Assembly (NCBI RefSeq): GCF_051245535.1 | Contig: NZ_CP195303.1 | Span: forward strand, 620,001-684,000 | Source: Micavibrio aeruginosavorus_D | GTDB lineage: Bacteria > Pseudomonadota > Alphaproteobacteria > Micavibrionales > Micavibrionaceae | Length of the DNA: 64,000 bases | Direction: 5' to 3' | Shown here: piece by piece, positions 32,764-41,635 of the stretch | How positions within the stretch are numbered: position 1 is the first letter of the stretch | Layout of the letters: each line of letters opens with the position of its first letter | The notes under the pieces: model-generated | The model's database searches: none | Told to the model about the DNA's origin: nothing | What the model saw: only the letters and a program-made list of their open reading frames with translations | Program-made: the position numbers and the translations under genes

Positions 32764-34911
32764 TTAGCCAGCTTCGCGTTCGCCGCGCGGTTTGCGGTCT
32801 TCTACTGCGATTTGTTCGCCGGTTTGTTGGTCAACGCGTTTCATGGACAATTTGATTTTGCCGCGGTCGTCGAAACCGATCAGCAGAACCTTGACCATGT
32901 CGCCTTCTTTCACCACGTCGGTGGTGGCGGCAACGCGTTGGGTGGCCAGTTCGGAGATGTGAACCAAACCGTCTTTGCCCGGCATGAAGTTCACGAAAGC
33001 ACCGAAATCGGTGGTTTTCACGACTTTACCGTCATAAACAGCGTTCACTTCCGGGTCATCAGTGATGCCGCGGATAATGCGAATGGCTTCTTCAATCGCT
33101 TTTGCGTCGGACGCCGCCACTTTAATCGTGCCATCATCTTCGATGTCGATTTTGGTGCCGGTTTTTTCAACGATTTCGCGGATGACTTTACCGCCCGTGC
33201 CGATGACTTCGCGAATTTTTTCTTTCGGTACAGTCAGCGTTACGATTTGCGGTGCGAATTCGGACATTTCGGTCCGTGCGTTTGTCAGTGCCTTGGACAT
33301 TTCGCCCAGGATGTGCAAACGGCCTTCGCGGGCTTGTTTCACGGCAATGGCCATGATTTCTTCGGTGATCGAAGTAATCTTGATGTCCATTTGCAGGGCG
33401 GTGATGCCCGTTTCCGTGCCAGCCACTTTGAAGTCCATGTCGCCCAGGTGATCTTCATCACCCAGAATGTCGGACAGAACAGCGAAGTCAGCGCCTTCTT
33501 TGATCAGGCCCATGGCAATACCCGCGATCGGGCGTGCCAGCGGAACACCCGCATCCATCATCGCCAAGGACGAACCGCAAACGGACGCCATCGAGGATGA
33601 ACCGTTGGATTCGGTGATTTCCGACACGTTACGAACGGTGTACGGGAAGTCCTCAGCCTTCGGCAGCAGCGGGTTAATCGCACGCCATGCCAGTTTACCG
33701 TGACCGATTTCGCGGCGGCCCGGGCTGCTCATGCGGCCGGCTTCACCAACGGAATAGGGCGGGAAGTTGTAGTGCAGCATGAAGCGTTGTTTGTATTCGC
33801 CTTCCAGCGCGTCCATGATCTGCTCATCCTGACCGGTGCCCAGCGTGGTCACAACCAACGCCTGGGTTTCGCCACGGGTGAACAAAGCGGAACCGTGCGC
33901 ACGCGGCAGAACACCAACTTCGGCCACGATCGGACGAATGGTTTTGGTGTCACGGCCATCGATACGCATGCCTTCTTTCAGAATGCGGCCACGGACCACG
34001 TCGGCTTCCAGCGTTTTGAAGGCTGCAGCAACGGTTTCCTTGGACAGATTTTTCTCTTCGGAAACAAATTCCTCAACGGCTTGTTTCTTCAGTTCGCCAA
34101 CCAGTTCATAACGGGTTTGCTTGATCGGCTCCAGATACGCTTTGGACAAAGGCGCTTCGAACTTTGCCTTCATGGCTTTGGTCATTTCGACCACTTCCGG
34201 GCGGGCAACGGGAACATCCCATGGCTCTTTCGCGCACATTTCGGCCAGGCTGATGATGTTGTTGATGACCGTCTGGAAACCGTTCCAGCCGAACATAACC
34301 GCACCCAGCATCACTTCTTCGGACAGTTCCTGAGCTTCGGATTCAACCATCAGAACGCCTTCGTTCGTACCGGCCACAACCAGATCCAGAACCGAGTTCG
34401 CACGTTCGGACAAGGTCGGGTTCAGAACGTATTGGCCGTTGATGTAGCCAACGCGTGCGCCACCAATCGGGCCCATGAACGGGATGCCGGAGATGGTCAG
34501 AGCGGCGGAAACACCGATCATTGCAACAATATCCGGATCGTTTTCCATGTCGTGTGCAACAACCGTTGCAATCACCTGAACTTCATTCAGGAAACCTTCC
34601 GGGAACAGCGGGCGGACCGGGCGGTCGATCAGGCGGCTGGTCAGCACTTCCTTCTCGCTCGGGCGGCCTTCGCGTTTGAAGAAGCCACCCGGGATTTTAC
34701 CGGCGGCGTATGCTTTTTCTTGGTAGTGAACGGACAGGGGGAAGAAATCCTGACCATCGCGCAAGGAGCGCGCGCCAACAACGGTACACAGAACGGTCGT
34801 GCCGCCCATTGTCGCCATTACAGCACCGTCAGCCTGACGGGCGATTTTGCCAGTTTCGAGAACGACTTTTTTGCCGCCCAATTCGAATTCTTTGCGATAG
34901 ATATTAAACAT
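32764..34911 (-). CDS. pnp: polyribonucleotide nucleotidyltransferase (PNPase)
   Basis: 715 aa. 3'-5' phosphorolytic exoribonuclease of the RNA degradosome. Two RNase PH-like domains, the second with FMLHYNFPPYSVGEAGRMSSPGRREIGHG, then a KH domain (IREVIGTGGKVIREIVEKTG) and a C-terminal S1 domain (VYDGKVVKTTDFGAFVNFMPGKDGLVHISELA). In most alphaproteobacteria pnp follows rpsO directly; here about 5.5 kb with five other genes has come between them (rpsO at 40390). Confidence 0.97.
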   Translation of the reverse strand: MFNIYRKEFELGGKKVVLETGKIARQADGAVMATMGGTTVLCTVVGARSLRDGQDFFPLSVHYQEKAYAAGKIPGGFFKREGRPSEKEVLTSRLIDRPVRPLFPEGFLNEVQVIATVVAHDMENDPDIVAMIGVSAALTISGIPFMGPIGGARVGYINGQYVLNPTLSERANSVLDLVVAGTNEGVLMVESEAQELSEEVMLGAVMFGWNGFQTVINNIISLAEMCAKEPWDVPVARPEVVEMTKAMKAKFEAPLSKAYLEPIKQTRYELVGELKKQAVEEFVSEEKNLSKETVAAAFKTLEADVVRGRILKEGMRIDGRDTKTIRPIVAEVGVLPRAHGSALFTRGETQALVVTTLGTGQDEQIMDALEGEYKQRFMLHYNFPPYSVGEAGRMSSPGRREIGHGKLAWRAINPLLPKAEDFPYTVRNVSEITESNGSSSMASVCGSSLAMMDAGVPLARPIAGIAMGLIKEGADFAVLSDILGDEDHLGDMDFKVAGTETGITALQMDIKITSITEEIMAIAVKQAREGRLHILGEMSKALTNARTEMSEFAPQIVTLTVPKEKIREVIGTGGKVIREIVEKTGTKIDIEDDGTIKVAASDAKAIEEAIRIIRGITDDPEVNAVYDGKVVKTTDFGAFVNFMPGKDGLVHISELATQRVAATTDVVKEGDMVKVLLIGFDDRGKIKLSMKRVDQQTGEQIAVEDRKPRGEREAG

Positions 34912-35157
34912 TCAACGTTCCTTTTGTTTAGACTTCGTGCGCCATACCAGCCCTTGCCAGTACGACGTGTTTGTAGAAAGACGCAATTTTTGCGCGGGGG
35001 AGGGGTTCGGTGGACAATAAAAAACAGGAGGGTCCGACGGGATGGATAACCTGTGCTTTACAGTCGACCGCACGCCGCCTCCGGACCTTGCGCCAACTGG
35101 TGTTTTTAATGCCACGGGGGGCGTGGGAAGTCAAAGAAAAACAAGGGTTTTTGAGCC

Positions 35158-35190
35158 AAAACCCCCGCCATTTACGTCTTTTGGCGGGGG
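35158..35190 (-). terminator. Rho-independent terminator after the secreted HExxH gene
   Basis: CCCCCGCCA / TGGCGGGGG, a 9-bp GC-rich stem with an 11-nt loop, followed on the minus strand by TTTTGG, 10 bp after the stop at 35200. The rest of the gap 34912-35157 should hold the pnp promoter; I see no further gene in it. Confidence 0.75.
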
Positions 35191-35199
35191 ATATGGCAA

Positions 35200-36588
35200 T
35201 TATGGGTTGGCCTTTGGAAGTTTGACTGGCGGACGGCCCCGCAGCAGCAAGTCAAAATCGCCATTTCCCAGCATCAAGGCGCTCAGATAGAGCTTGCGTT
35301 CCAGATCCGGGCGGCGGGCTTTGTCGCCATGGAGGTCTTTGCGCCATGCTTCCAGCTGATTGAAGACTCCTTGCCGGGCGGTTTGCCCCTTGCTCAACGC
35401 GGCGGCGATGGCGGTTTGCAGAGCGGTTGAGACAATCTGTTTTTCTGCTCTGGATGCTTTGGCTAGAACGACCTCTATTTTGGGTGGCAGGGTGTCGGTG
35501 TAGGGCAGAACGCGTTGCCGGGTTTCCGTCATGATTCTGGCGCGTGCTACATCGGAACGATTTTGATAGGCGGCGATGAAAGGCGATGTGCCTTTTCCGG
35601 TCTTCAGGTAGTCCGCTATAGCCCGGAATTGCATTTCGTTCAGCTCATGCGCGGTCGTGATGTCTGTGGCGACACGTTCTATGTCGTTCATCGTATAACG
35701 CTTGATTCTCTCGATGCCAGTTTTTCTGATATGTGCCAGTAGAGCGTCGTGCATCGGTGTAGTGTAGTAAGTGGAGCCAGTATAATAATCCGCATCATGT
35801 TCCGGTGAGTAATTGACCATCATCATTTTGGGTCCATTCCAGCGGGATGAGATGGCGCGGGCATCGGCGGTTTGTTGCAGGATTTCGCGATCACCCCGCA
35901 CAAACATGGTTAGCGTGGCGGCCACATCCGCGAATGCTTCTGACCGGTGAATAGCCCGTGCATATTCAAAAGCATTGCTGCGGTTTGCACGGTTAACGGC
36001 ATGTACAAACGTACGGTCCAGACAATGCCAGACCTCGTGCCATAGGGCGCGTTGTAACATTTTGTATGGCCCCGGATCAATCGCGGCATGTAATTCCCTC
36101 GGCCCCGCTTCACCCACCCATTTTTCCAGCAGACTGCGTGATGACAGATCGGGCGTGTCCGTTGTGACGATGCAAACGTCATCGGTCTTGCGTGTATTTT
36201 CCTTGGTGCTGGCGGCCACGGCTTCCGGTTTGTATTGCGTGGGGCCATACATGCTGCCCATCGACAGCCGAACGGATGATGCGTCTTTCGTTTGTAATTC
36301 CAGTCCCCGGCTTTTCAGATAGTAATAGAGTTTATTGCCGAATGCTTCCGGGTTTTTGCGGGTGAATGTATTGATCTGATCAATATCGACAATATAAACA
36401 CGCGGCATTGCGTTTTTGGTTTGGGCATAGGCATTGGCCTGTGATTCAATATTCACCAGCATTTTTGAAAATGTTGTCGCGGGTTCATCCGCCATGGCCG
36501 GAACGATGCCCGCAGCCATAGAAAAACCAAGCGACAAAGCGCCCAATGTCCGGCGCAGGGTTTTTGACCCTTTGGATAAAGTGTGCAT
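35200..36588 (-). CDS. secreted putative zinc metallopeptidase (HEVWH), family unknown
   Basis: 462 aa. The frame is open to 36684, but the start at 36588 gives a typical signal peptide MHTLSKGSKTLRRTLGALSL..GIVPAMA with cleavage before DEPATT. The mature protein has ALWHEVWHCLD (His184, Glu185, His188), an HExxH zinc site, and about 29 residues later HRSEAFADVAATL (Glu217), which has the form of the third ligand in gluzincins. The rest is not recognised. It is a stand-alone gene with its own terminator. It would act in the periplasm or outside; the substrate is unknown. Loss of activity cannot be excluded without a structure-based comparison. Confidence 0.68.
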   Translation of the reverse strand: MHTLSKGSKTLRRTLGALSLGFSMAAGIVPAMADEPATTFSKMLVNIESQANAYAQTKNAMPRVYIVDIDQINTFTRKNPEAFGNKLYYYLKSRGLELQTKDASSVRLSMGSMYGPTQYKPEAVAASTKENTRKTDDVCIVTTDTPDLSSRSLLEKWVGEAGPRELHAAIDPGPYKMLQRALWHEVWHCLDRTFVHAVNRANRSNAFEYARAIHRSEAFADVAATLTMFVRGDREILQQTADARAISSRWNGPKMMMVNYSPEHDADYYTGSTYYTTPMHDALLAHIRKTGIERIKRYTMNDIERVATDITTAHELNEMQFRAIADYLKTGKGTSPFIAAYQNRSDVARARIMTETRQRVLPYTDTLPPKIEVVLAKASRAEKQIVSTALQTAIAAALSKGQTARQGVFNQLEAWRKDLHGDKARRPDLERKLYLSALMLGNGDFDLLLRGRPPVKLPKANP

Positions 36589-36723
36589 ACGCGGTGTATC
36601 CCCAACCCTGGTATTCTTTTTATGATTTGGACCAAAAGTGTTATATAAAAACGGCGCGCATGTCATGGTTTTATGGCATGTCATTGATTTTGCAGAATTA
36701 TTTACGTCAGATAGGGGTCAAAT

Positions 36724-37359
36724 ATGAACACACTCGTCCTGCTCCGCCACGGCCAAAGCCAATGGAACCTGGAAAACCGTTTTACGGGGTTCCACGACAT
36801 CGACCTGAGCGATCTGGGTCGTGAGGAAGCACGTCAGGCGGGTCTGCGCCTGAAAGCGGCGGGTATTCAGTTTGATCAGGTGTTCACCAGCACATTGCAA
36901 CGCGCCGGCCACACGGCGGAAATTGCGCTGACCAATGCCGGACAGGCCGATTTGTTGAACAGCATGATCCGCCACGATGATCTGCGCGAGCGCGATTACG
37001 GTGATCTGACCGGATTGAACAAGGATGAAACCCGCGCGAAATTCGGTGACGAACAAGTGCATATCTGGCGCCGGTCATATGACATTAACCCGCCGGGCGG
37101 GGAGTCGTTGAAAGACGTGGTCGAAAACCGCGTGCGCCCGTATTACAACGCCAATATCAAACCGTTGGTCGATAGCGGGAAAAACGTTCTGATCGCCGCC
37201 CACGGTAATTCACTGCGCGGTATCCTGATCGTTCTGGGTGCAGAAACGCCAGACACCATCAACGCCGCCGAAATGGAAACGGGTGTGCCGTTGGTGTTTG
37301 AACTGGAAAACGGCAAGATCCTGAAACGCTATGCGTTGAAAGAAGCGCTGGCGGCGTAA
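36724..37359 (+). CDS. gpmA: 2,3-bisphosphoglycerate-dependent phosphoglycerate mutase
   Basis: 211 aa, the short form common in alphaproteobacteria. Interconverts 3- and 2-phosphoglycerate in glycolysis. The phosphohistidine motif is LLRHGQSQWN (His9); TGFHDIDLSDLG, RERDYGDLTGLNK and the second histidine in AAHGNSLRGIL complete the site. TAGGGGTCAAAT precedes the ATG. It is the only plus-strand gene between 31.4 and 57.9 kb apart from the small gene at 40171. Confidence 0.95.
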   Translation: MNTLVLLRHGQSQWNLENRFTGFHDIDLSDLGREEARQAGLRLKAAGIQFDQVFTSTLQRAGHTAEIALTNAGQADLLNSMIRHDDLRERDYGDLTGLNKDETRAKFGDEQVHIWRRSYDINPPGGESLKDVVENRVRPYYNANIKPLVDSGKNVLIAAHGNSLRGILIVLGAETPDTINAAEMETGVPLVFELENGKILKRYALKEALAA

Positions 37360-37378
37360 AACGCATAACCCCCAATAC

Positions 37379-37446
37379 GTCATCCCGGCGCAGGCCGGGA
37401 TCTTTTTCCATTGTGTCTGGAAGACCCCGGCCTGCGCCGGGGTGAT
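37379..37446. repeat. GTCAT...GTGAT palindromic element, copy 3
   Basis: Arms GTCATCCCGGCGCAGGCCGG and the inverse ending CCTGCGCCGGGGTGAT, loop around TTGTGTC. The arm centres (GCGCAGGC / GCCTGCGC) again covary relative to the other copies. It fills the gap between convergent gpmA and the dehydrogenase gene. Confidence 0.9.
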
Positions 37447-37456
37447 GGTGTGTTAT

Positions 37457-39211
37457 TTAAGCCGGAGCCGGCCCGCCGGGGCCTGTTTTCTTCACGGGTG
37501 TTGGTGCGATTGAAACAACGCCGCGGACCAGTCGGTTGAAATCATCGGCCAGTGTATCGACATTGTAACCCGCTGGCTTGATCTGGCTGAATGTCGTTTC
37601 GGCCAGTTTTTGCAGGGCCAGCAATTTCGTGCTGTCGTGAGGATGTTTCATTTCCCACGCGGCTTCACGCGCCATCAGGGCGTAGGTGAGAATATCGGCC
37701 GCGGCATCCAGAATATCATCCGCAACAAATTCCGCCGTTTGCGGATTTTTGACCAGATCGCCCATCATTCCGGCAATCTCCGTCGTTTTACGTTTCAGCA
37801 ACGCGCGTTCGGTTTTCATTTCCGGCGGTAAGGCTTTCGCAATGGCATGCAAGTTTTTGATGAAACTTTCCGCGCCTTTTTCCGGGCCGAGGATCACACG
37901 GGTCAATTCCAGTGCCTGAATTTGCCGCGGCCCTTCCCACACTTGTAAAACCAGCGCATCGCGCATCAACCGTTCGGTCGGCCAATCGGCGGTATAACCG
38001 TTTCCGCCGACCATTTGCACGGCGATATTGGCGGATTTCACGGCCAGATCGGCGGTGCGGTATTTGGCAATAGCCGTGACCATACGCATCCAGCTCTGCG
38101 CCGTTGCATCGTTGCCTTGCGACACATCAAAACTGTGCGCGGCTTCGAAGGCGAGGGCGCAGGCGGCCATCCAATCCACGCTCATCCCGATCATGTGTTT
38201 CTGGTTCATCGGGCGGTCGGACAGGGCTTTGCCAAAGGTTTCGCGGTTATCCATCCAGCAGCGCACTTCCAGCAAGGCCCGGTGCGCGACACCGGCGGCG
38301 GACATGGCATTGTGAACGCGGCTATAGCCGAGCGCTTCCATCATCACGCGCAAGCCATGCGGCGGCGGGACCAGTTCGATGGCATACGCATCGTCCAGCA
38401 ACAATTCCGCCGTGGCCAAGGCGCGCGTGCCCAATTTTTCTTTTAATTTTGTAACGTGATAGGAATTCGGTTTTGTCCAATCCTTATCAATATGACTGGG
38501 CACCAGATACAGGCCCAGCCCTTTGGCCCCCGTCGATCCTTCCGCGCGGGCCGTGGCAACGGCGAGGCCGGATGAGGCGTTGGAGGCAAACCATTTCTGG
38601 CCGTTCAGGCGGTATGATCCGTCAAAATGCTTGCGCGCGGTTGTTGTGGTGTTGGCCACATCGCTGCCGCTGTGTTTTTCTGTGGCCCATGTGCCGCCGG
38701 TTTTGGCCAGCCCGTCCATGCGCGTGGATTCATGCAGGAAACGCTTTTTCACGTCATCGCTGCCATATTTATTGACCACATACGCAACGGCCCCGGTCAT
38801 GGTGACGGGGCAGTGGGTGGAAATATCCGTTTGTGACAGCAGATAGCCCATGACGAAAGACAGGCTGTGCGGTTCCGGGTTTTTGTCCTGAAAGGCGAGG
38901 CCAATCACGCCGCGGCGGTAAATTTCAATTTGGGCATCTTCGTATGCCGGGTTGAACACAACACGGCCCGTGCGTTCACCAGGTTTTCCGGCGGCGGCAA
39001 TGTCATGCACCAATTTCGGTGGGGCGTGGCGGTCGCTGTATTCCGCCTGAACATCCAATGCGTTGCCAACCCATGCGCCCAGATCGGTCAGGCGACCTTG
39101 CTGGCGTTTCAGCATTTGCGGGTTTGTACGCTCCAGAAAATATTTCACGTTCTGGTCCAGCGCATAAAAATTCAAACCCCGCACAACCGGGGGCATTGTG
39201 TTGGATGCCAT
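37457..39211 (-). CDS. acyl-CoA dehydrogenase family protein, AidB-like
   Basis: 584 aa, longer than a classic acyl-CoA dehydrogenase (~380 aa) and like the AidB/large ACAD group. WATEKHSGSDVANTTTTA is the FAD-side motif, RLNGQKWFASNA and VMMEALGYSRVHNAMSAAGVAHRALLE follow, and MVGGNGYTADWPTERLMRDALVLQVWEGP is the substrate/FAD C-terminal motif. A C-terminal helical region (~470-584) is extra. The substrate is unknown; AidB proteins are linked to alkylation damage response, others to fatty acid breakdown. Confidence 0.85.
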   Translation of the reverse strand: MASNTMPPVVRGLNFYALDQNVKYFLERTNPQMLKRQQGRLTDLGAWVGNALDVQAEYSDRHAPPKLVHDIAAAGKPGERTGRVVFNPAYEDAQIEIYRRGVIGLAFQDKNPEPHSLSFVMGYLLSQTDISTHCPVTMTGAVAYVVNKYGSDDVKKRFLHESTRMDGLAKTGGTWATEKHSGSDVANTTTTARKHFDGSYRLNGQKWFASNASSGLAVATARAEGSTGAKGLGLYLVPSHIDKDWTKPNSYHVTKLKEKLGTRALATAELLLDDAYAIELVPPPHGLRVMMEALGYSRVHNAMSAAGVAHRALLEVRCWMDNRETFGKALSDRPMNQKHMIGMSVDWMAACALAFEAAHSFDVSQGNDATAQSWMRMVTAIAKYRTADLAVKSANIAVQMVGGNGYTADWPTERLMRDALVLQVWEGPRQIQALELTRVILGPEKGAESFIKNLHAIAKALPPEMKTERALLKRKTTEIAGMMGDLVKNPQTAEFVADDILDAAADILTYALMAREAAWEMKHPHDSTKLLALQKLAETTFSQIKPAGYNVDTLADDFNRLVRGVVSIAPTPVKKTGPGGPAPA

Positions 39212-39232
39212 GACGACCTCTCTGCCTTATCC

Positions 39233-39238
39233 ATTATA
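39233..39238 (-). promoter_or_regulatory. candidate -10 box of the AidB-like gene
   Basis: TATAAT on the minus strand, 22 bp before the ATG at 39211. The -35 region (around TCAATA) is weak. Confidence 0.35.
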
Positions 39239-39311
39239 GCCCCTTTGCGGGGTCTTATTGATCAAATATGCCCGATATTGTTCATGGATAGGGGGCTGAA
39301 TGCAACCCGGT

Positions 39312-40079
39312 TTAGACGGGGCGCAAAATCATCTCCTTGGTCGCTTTCTTCCAGCCGCTGATGACATAACCTTGATCCAGCATGGATTTTTGGGTTTCGA
39401 TGTCGTGCATGGGGCAGGTTTTGCATCCGTCTGCAACCTCGTTAAAAGCCTGCGTGAGCCGCTTTTTCTGAATATTCGGCAGGGTTTCGTGCAGGTTGTA
39501 AACAACCGTACCGTCCGACGGGTCGACGCCGATGCTGGGGATTTCCATGCCTTGGTCCAGGAACGTGGCCCAGCTCGCGATGTTGTTCACGTCCACTTCG
39601 GCCAGCGCGTGGCCTTTGTTGGCCTGAATGCCGTGGTTCAGCCATGCTTTCACCATGCTGTGCATCAACCCGTTATTCCGATAGGTGGGCAGAACGGTGA
39701 CGCCTTGCAGCAACGTAATGTCATCCGCCGCACCGACCGGGGGCATGTCGACCATGCCGGTTTTGGGGTGATCGATGGATGGGTTCAGGACAATGGCCTC
39801 GCCAATCAATTTGCCCTTATGTACGACGCCCACGACCGTGTTGCCGTGGTTCCGGTTGAAATGATCGACGAAGAACGATGCCGGTTTGGGCAGCATGAAG
39901 GCCTTTTCCGCTTCGGTCAGCATTTGAATGGCTTTGTTATGCAGGCCGATAATGTCGGACAGGTGCGATTTATCCAGCTTTACGACCGAATAAACGCTGT
40001 GGTCCCGCAACGTGCCTTTGTACAGAACAGGGCAATCATTAAACGCGGTTTTTTGTTTTTTGTTGGTATTCGCTGGCAT
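39312..40079 (-). CDS. GNAT-like acetyltransferase, 255 aa
   Basis: The central part LLQGVTVLPTYRNNGLMHSMVKAWLNHG has the GNAT motif A pattern (V-x-P-x-Y-R-x-x-G-L) that binds acetyl-CoA, followed by ALAEVDVNNIASWATFLDQGM, typical of motif B. A C-terminal ~60-residue extension carries CKTCPMHD. The frame reaches 40100; the ATG at 40079 is chosen because GAGGAC precedes it. Target unknown. Confidence 0.65.
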   Translation of the reverse strand: MPANTNKKQKTAFNDCPVLYKGTLRDHSVYSVVKLDKSHLSDIIGLHNKAIQMLTEAEKAFMLPKPASFFVDHFNRNHGNTVVGVVHKGKLIGEAIVLNPSIDHPKTGMVDMPPVGAADDITLLQGVTVLPTYRNNGLMHSMVKAWLNHGIQANKGHALAEVDVNNIASWATFLDQGMEIPSIGVDPSDGTVVYNLHETLPNIQKKRLTQAFNEVADGCKTCPMHDIETQKSMLDQGYVISGWKKATKEMILRPV

Positions 40080-40170
40080 CGTTTTGTCCTCGGGACGCAT
40101 TGGATTGAAACGTGAGTAAAGCGTTCATCCGCCTGATCCAGTTGGATCAAGGTGCGAGGAGGAAAGGGAG

Positions 40171-40299
40171 ATGTCAGGAAGTCCTAAAAGGCCTGCACCG
40201 CACGATCCGCAACGCCCTGAGCCAACAGGGGGCGGTTTGTACGTCGTGCGCGTCGGATCGCGCTATGCGGTGCGGTTGCGTTTTGCATGGGGTGATTAA
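40171..40299 (+). CDS. small unknown protein, 42 aa
   Basis: MSGSPKRPAPHDPQRPEPTG then GGLYVVRVGSRYAVRLRFAWGD. The ATG is preceded by GAGGAGGAAAGGGAG, one of the strongest ribosome binding sites in the window. The N-terminal half is Pro/Arg-rich; the C-terminal half could form a beta-hairpin. It is divergent from the acetyltransferase gene and faces the rpsO terminator, in the 310-bp gap 40080-40389 that otherwise holds only that terminator and promoter sequence. Confidence 0.55.
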   Translation: MSGSPKRPAPHDPQRPEPTGGGLYVVRVGSRYAVRLRFAWGD

Positions 40300-40334
40300 A
40301 CACCAAATGGCGGGCCTTTGAAAAGGAAAAAATA

Positions 40335-40367
40335 AAACGGCCCGAAACCATGCGGTTCGGGCCGTTT
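40335..40367 (-). terminator. Rho-independent terminator after rpsO
   Basis: AAACGGCCCGAA / TTCGGGCCGTTT (12 bp, extendable by ACC/GGT with a bulge), followed on the minus strand by TTTTATTTTTTCC. It may also stop transcription from the small plus-strand gene. Confidence 0.9.
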
Positions 40368-40389
40368 AAATTCTGTAATTCCAAAGGAA

Positions 40390-40668
40390 TTAGCGGCGGA
40401 TGCCCAGCTTTTCGATCAAAGCTTGGTAGCGGCCTTCGTCCTTTGCCTTGACGTAGTCCAGCAGTTTACGGCGCTTGGCAACCAGAGCCAGCAGGCCACG
40501 GCGGCTGGACATGTCTTTTTTGTGCGATTGCATGTGTTCGGACAGGTAGCTGATACGGTCCGTCATCACTGCAACTTGAATTTCCGGTGATCCTGTGTCG
40601 CCTTGTTTCGTTTGGTTCTTGGCGATCACGTCCTTTTTACGGGCGGCGGTATTTGTGTTAGTCGACAT
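40390..40668 (-). CDS. rpsO: 30S ribosomal protein uS15
   Basis: 92 aa. Binds 16S rRNA early in 30S assembly. GDTGSPEIQVAVMTDRISYLSEHMQSHKKDMSSRRGLLALVAKRRKLLDYVK is the family core. GGAGAA lies before the ATG. Last gene of the rimP-nusA-infB-rbfA-truB-rpsO unit; the slightly long, Asn/Thr-rich N-terminus (MSTNTNTAARKKDVIAKN) is unusual. Confidence 0.97.
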   Translation of the reverse strand: MSTNTNTAARKKDVIAKNQTKQGDTGSPEIQVAVMTDRISYLSEHMQSHKKDMSSRRGLLALVAKRRKLLDYVKAKDEGRYQALIEKLGIRR

Positions 40669-40688
40669 CGTTTTCTCCGATCATTGTT

Positions 40689-41630
40689 TTAAAGGTTCAG
40701 TACGCGTAGCGGCTGAATATCGATGCCGTCGATGTTCACAAGGGCAATAGGTTTGCCATCGAACACCGCCAGCGCCGTCACGGGGTTGGATTTATCGGGA
40801 ACCACGCCGGCCCGGTGGAGTCGCTCCACATCAGGGCGGGAGATGAACGATAAAACCTGTCCGTTCTTCAACCGTGCAGCTTCCCTTTCGTTCAGATCCA
40901 GAGCCGGGATGTCGTCTAGCACTGTTTGAACAGGAAGCAGCATGTCTTCAAGGGGCGGAATTTGGCTGGAATCCGCTGAGAAATCAAGAGAAATCGCATT
41001 GTTTACGGTAAAAGGTCCCACCTGATCCCGGCGCAGGGCGGAGATATAGCCCACAGACCCCAGTTCCAGCGCCAAATCCCGGCCCAGAGAGCGTATATAG
41101 GTGCCCTTGCCACAGACACAGCGGAAATCGGCCTCATCCCCGCGCAGGGCCAATAATTCAAGGGAATCAATGCGGACGGCCCGGGGGGCCAGATCCACGA
41201 CCTCGCCGGCGCGGGCCAGGTCATAGGCGCGTTGCCCGTCGATTTTCAGGGCGGAGAAACGGGGTGGTAATTGGTCAATGGTGCCGATAAAGCGGGGCAG
41301 GATGGCGCGGATCGCGTCTGCGGTCGGGCGAATATCGGATGTGGCGATCGCCTCACCCTCGGCATCGTCGGTGGACCGTTGTTCCCCGAACCGGACCGTG
41401 AAACTGTAGGTTTTCGTGTGGTCCATACAGAAAGCGATGGTTTTGGTGGCTTCGCCCAAGGCAATCGGCAAGATGCCGCTGGCCAGCGGGTCGAGTGTAC
41501 CGCCATGGCCGATTTTTTGGGCGTTCAACAGCCAGCGCAATTTCCCCACGACCTGAGTCGAGGTGACGCCCAACGGTTTATCAACCGCGATCCAGCCGTG
41601 AATGGGAATGCCTTTTTTACGTCGGGCCAT
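40689..41630 (-). CDS. truB: tRNA pseudouridine(55) synthase TruB
   Basis: 313 aa. Forms pseudouridine 55 in the T-arm of tRNA. GWIAVDKPLGVTSTQVVGKLRWLL, KIGHGGTLDPLASGILPIALGEATK with the catalytic Asp in GTLDP, and the C-terminal segment GKGTYIRSLGRDLA are diagnostic. Five bp after rbfA, 20 bp before rpsO. Confidence 0.97.
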   Translation of the reverse strand: MARRKKGIPIHGWIAVDKPLGVTSTQVVGKLRWLLNAQKIGHGGTLDPLASGILPIALGEATKTIAFCMDHTKTYSFTVRFGEQRSTDDAEGEAIATSDIRPTADAIRAILPRFIGTIDQLPPRFSALKIDGQRAYDLARAGEVVDLAPRAVRIDSLELLALRGDEADFRCVCGKGTYIRSLGRDLALELGSVGYISALRRDQVGPFTVNNAISLDFSADSSQIPPLEDMLLPVQTVLDDIPALDLNEREAARLKNGQVLSFISRPDVERLHRAGVVPDKSNPVTALAVFDGKPIALVNIDGIDIQPLRVLNL

Positions 41631-41635
41631 CGGCG

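Noticed and set aside
33700..35049. 449-codon plus-strand frame across pnp
   Set aside because: Shadow of PNPase, no recognisable motif.
35010..35290. two plus-strand frames of 71 and 82 codons upstream of pnp
   Set aside because: They run into the 3' end of the secreted protease gene, cover its terminator hairpin, and lack ribosome binding sites.
40112..40321. 69-codon plus-strand frame with GTG start
   Set aside because: Overlaps the better-supported 42-aa frame; the strong Shine-Dalgarno sequence lies inside it and there is none before its GTG.
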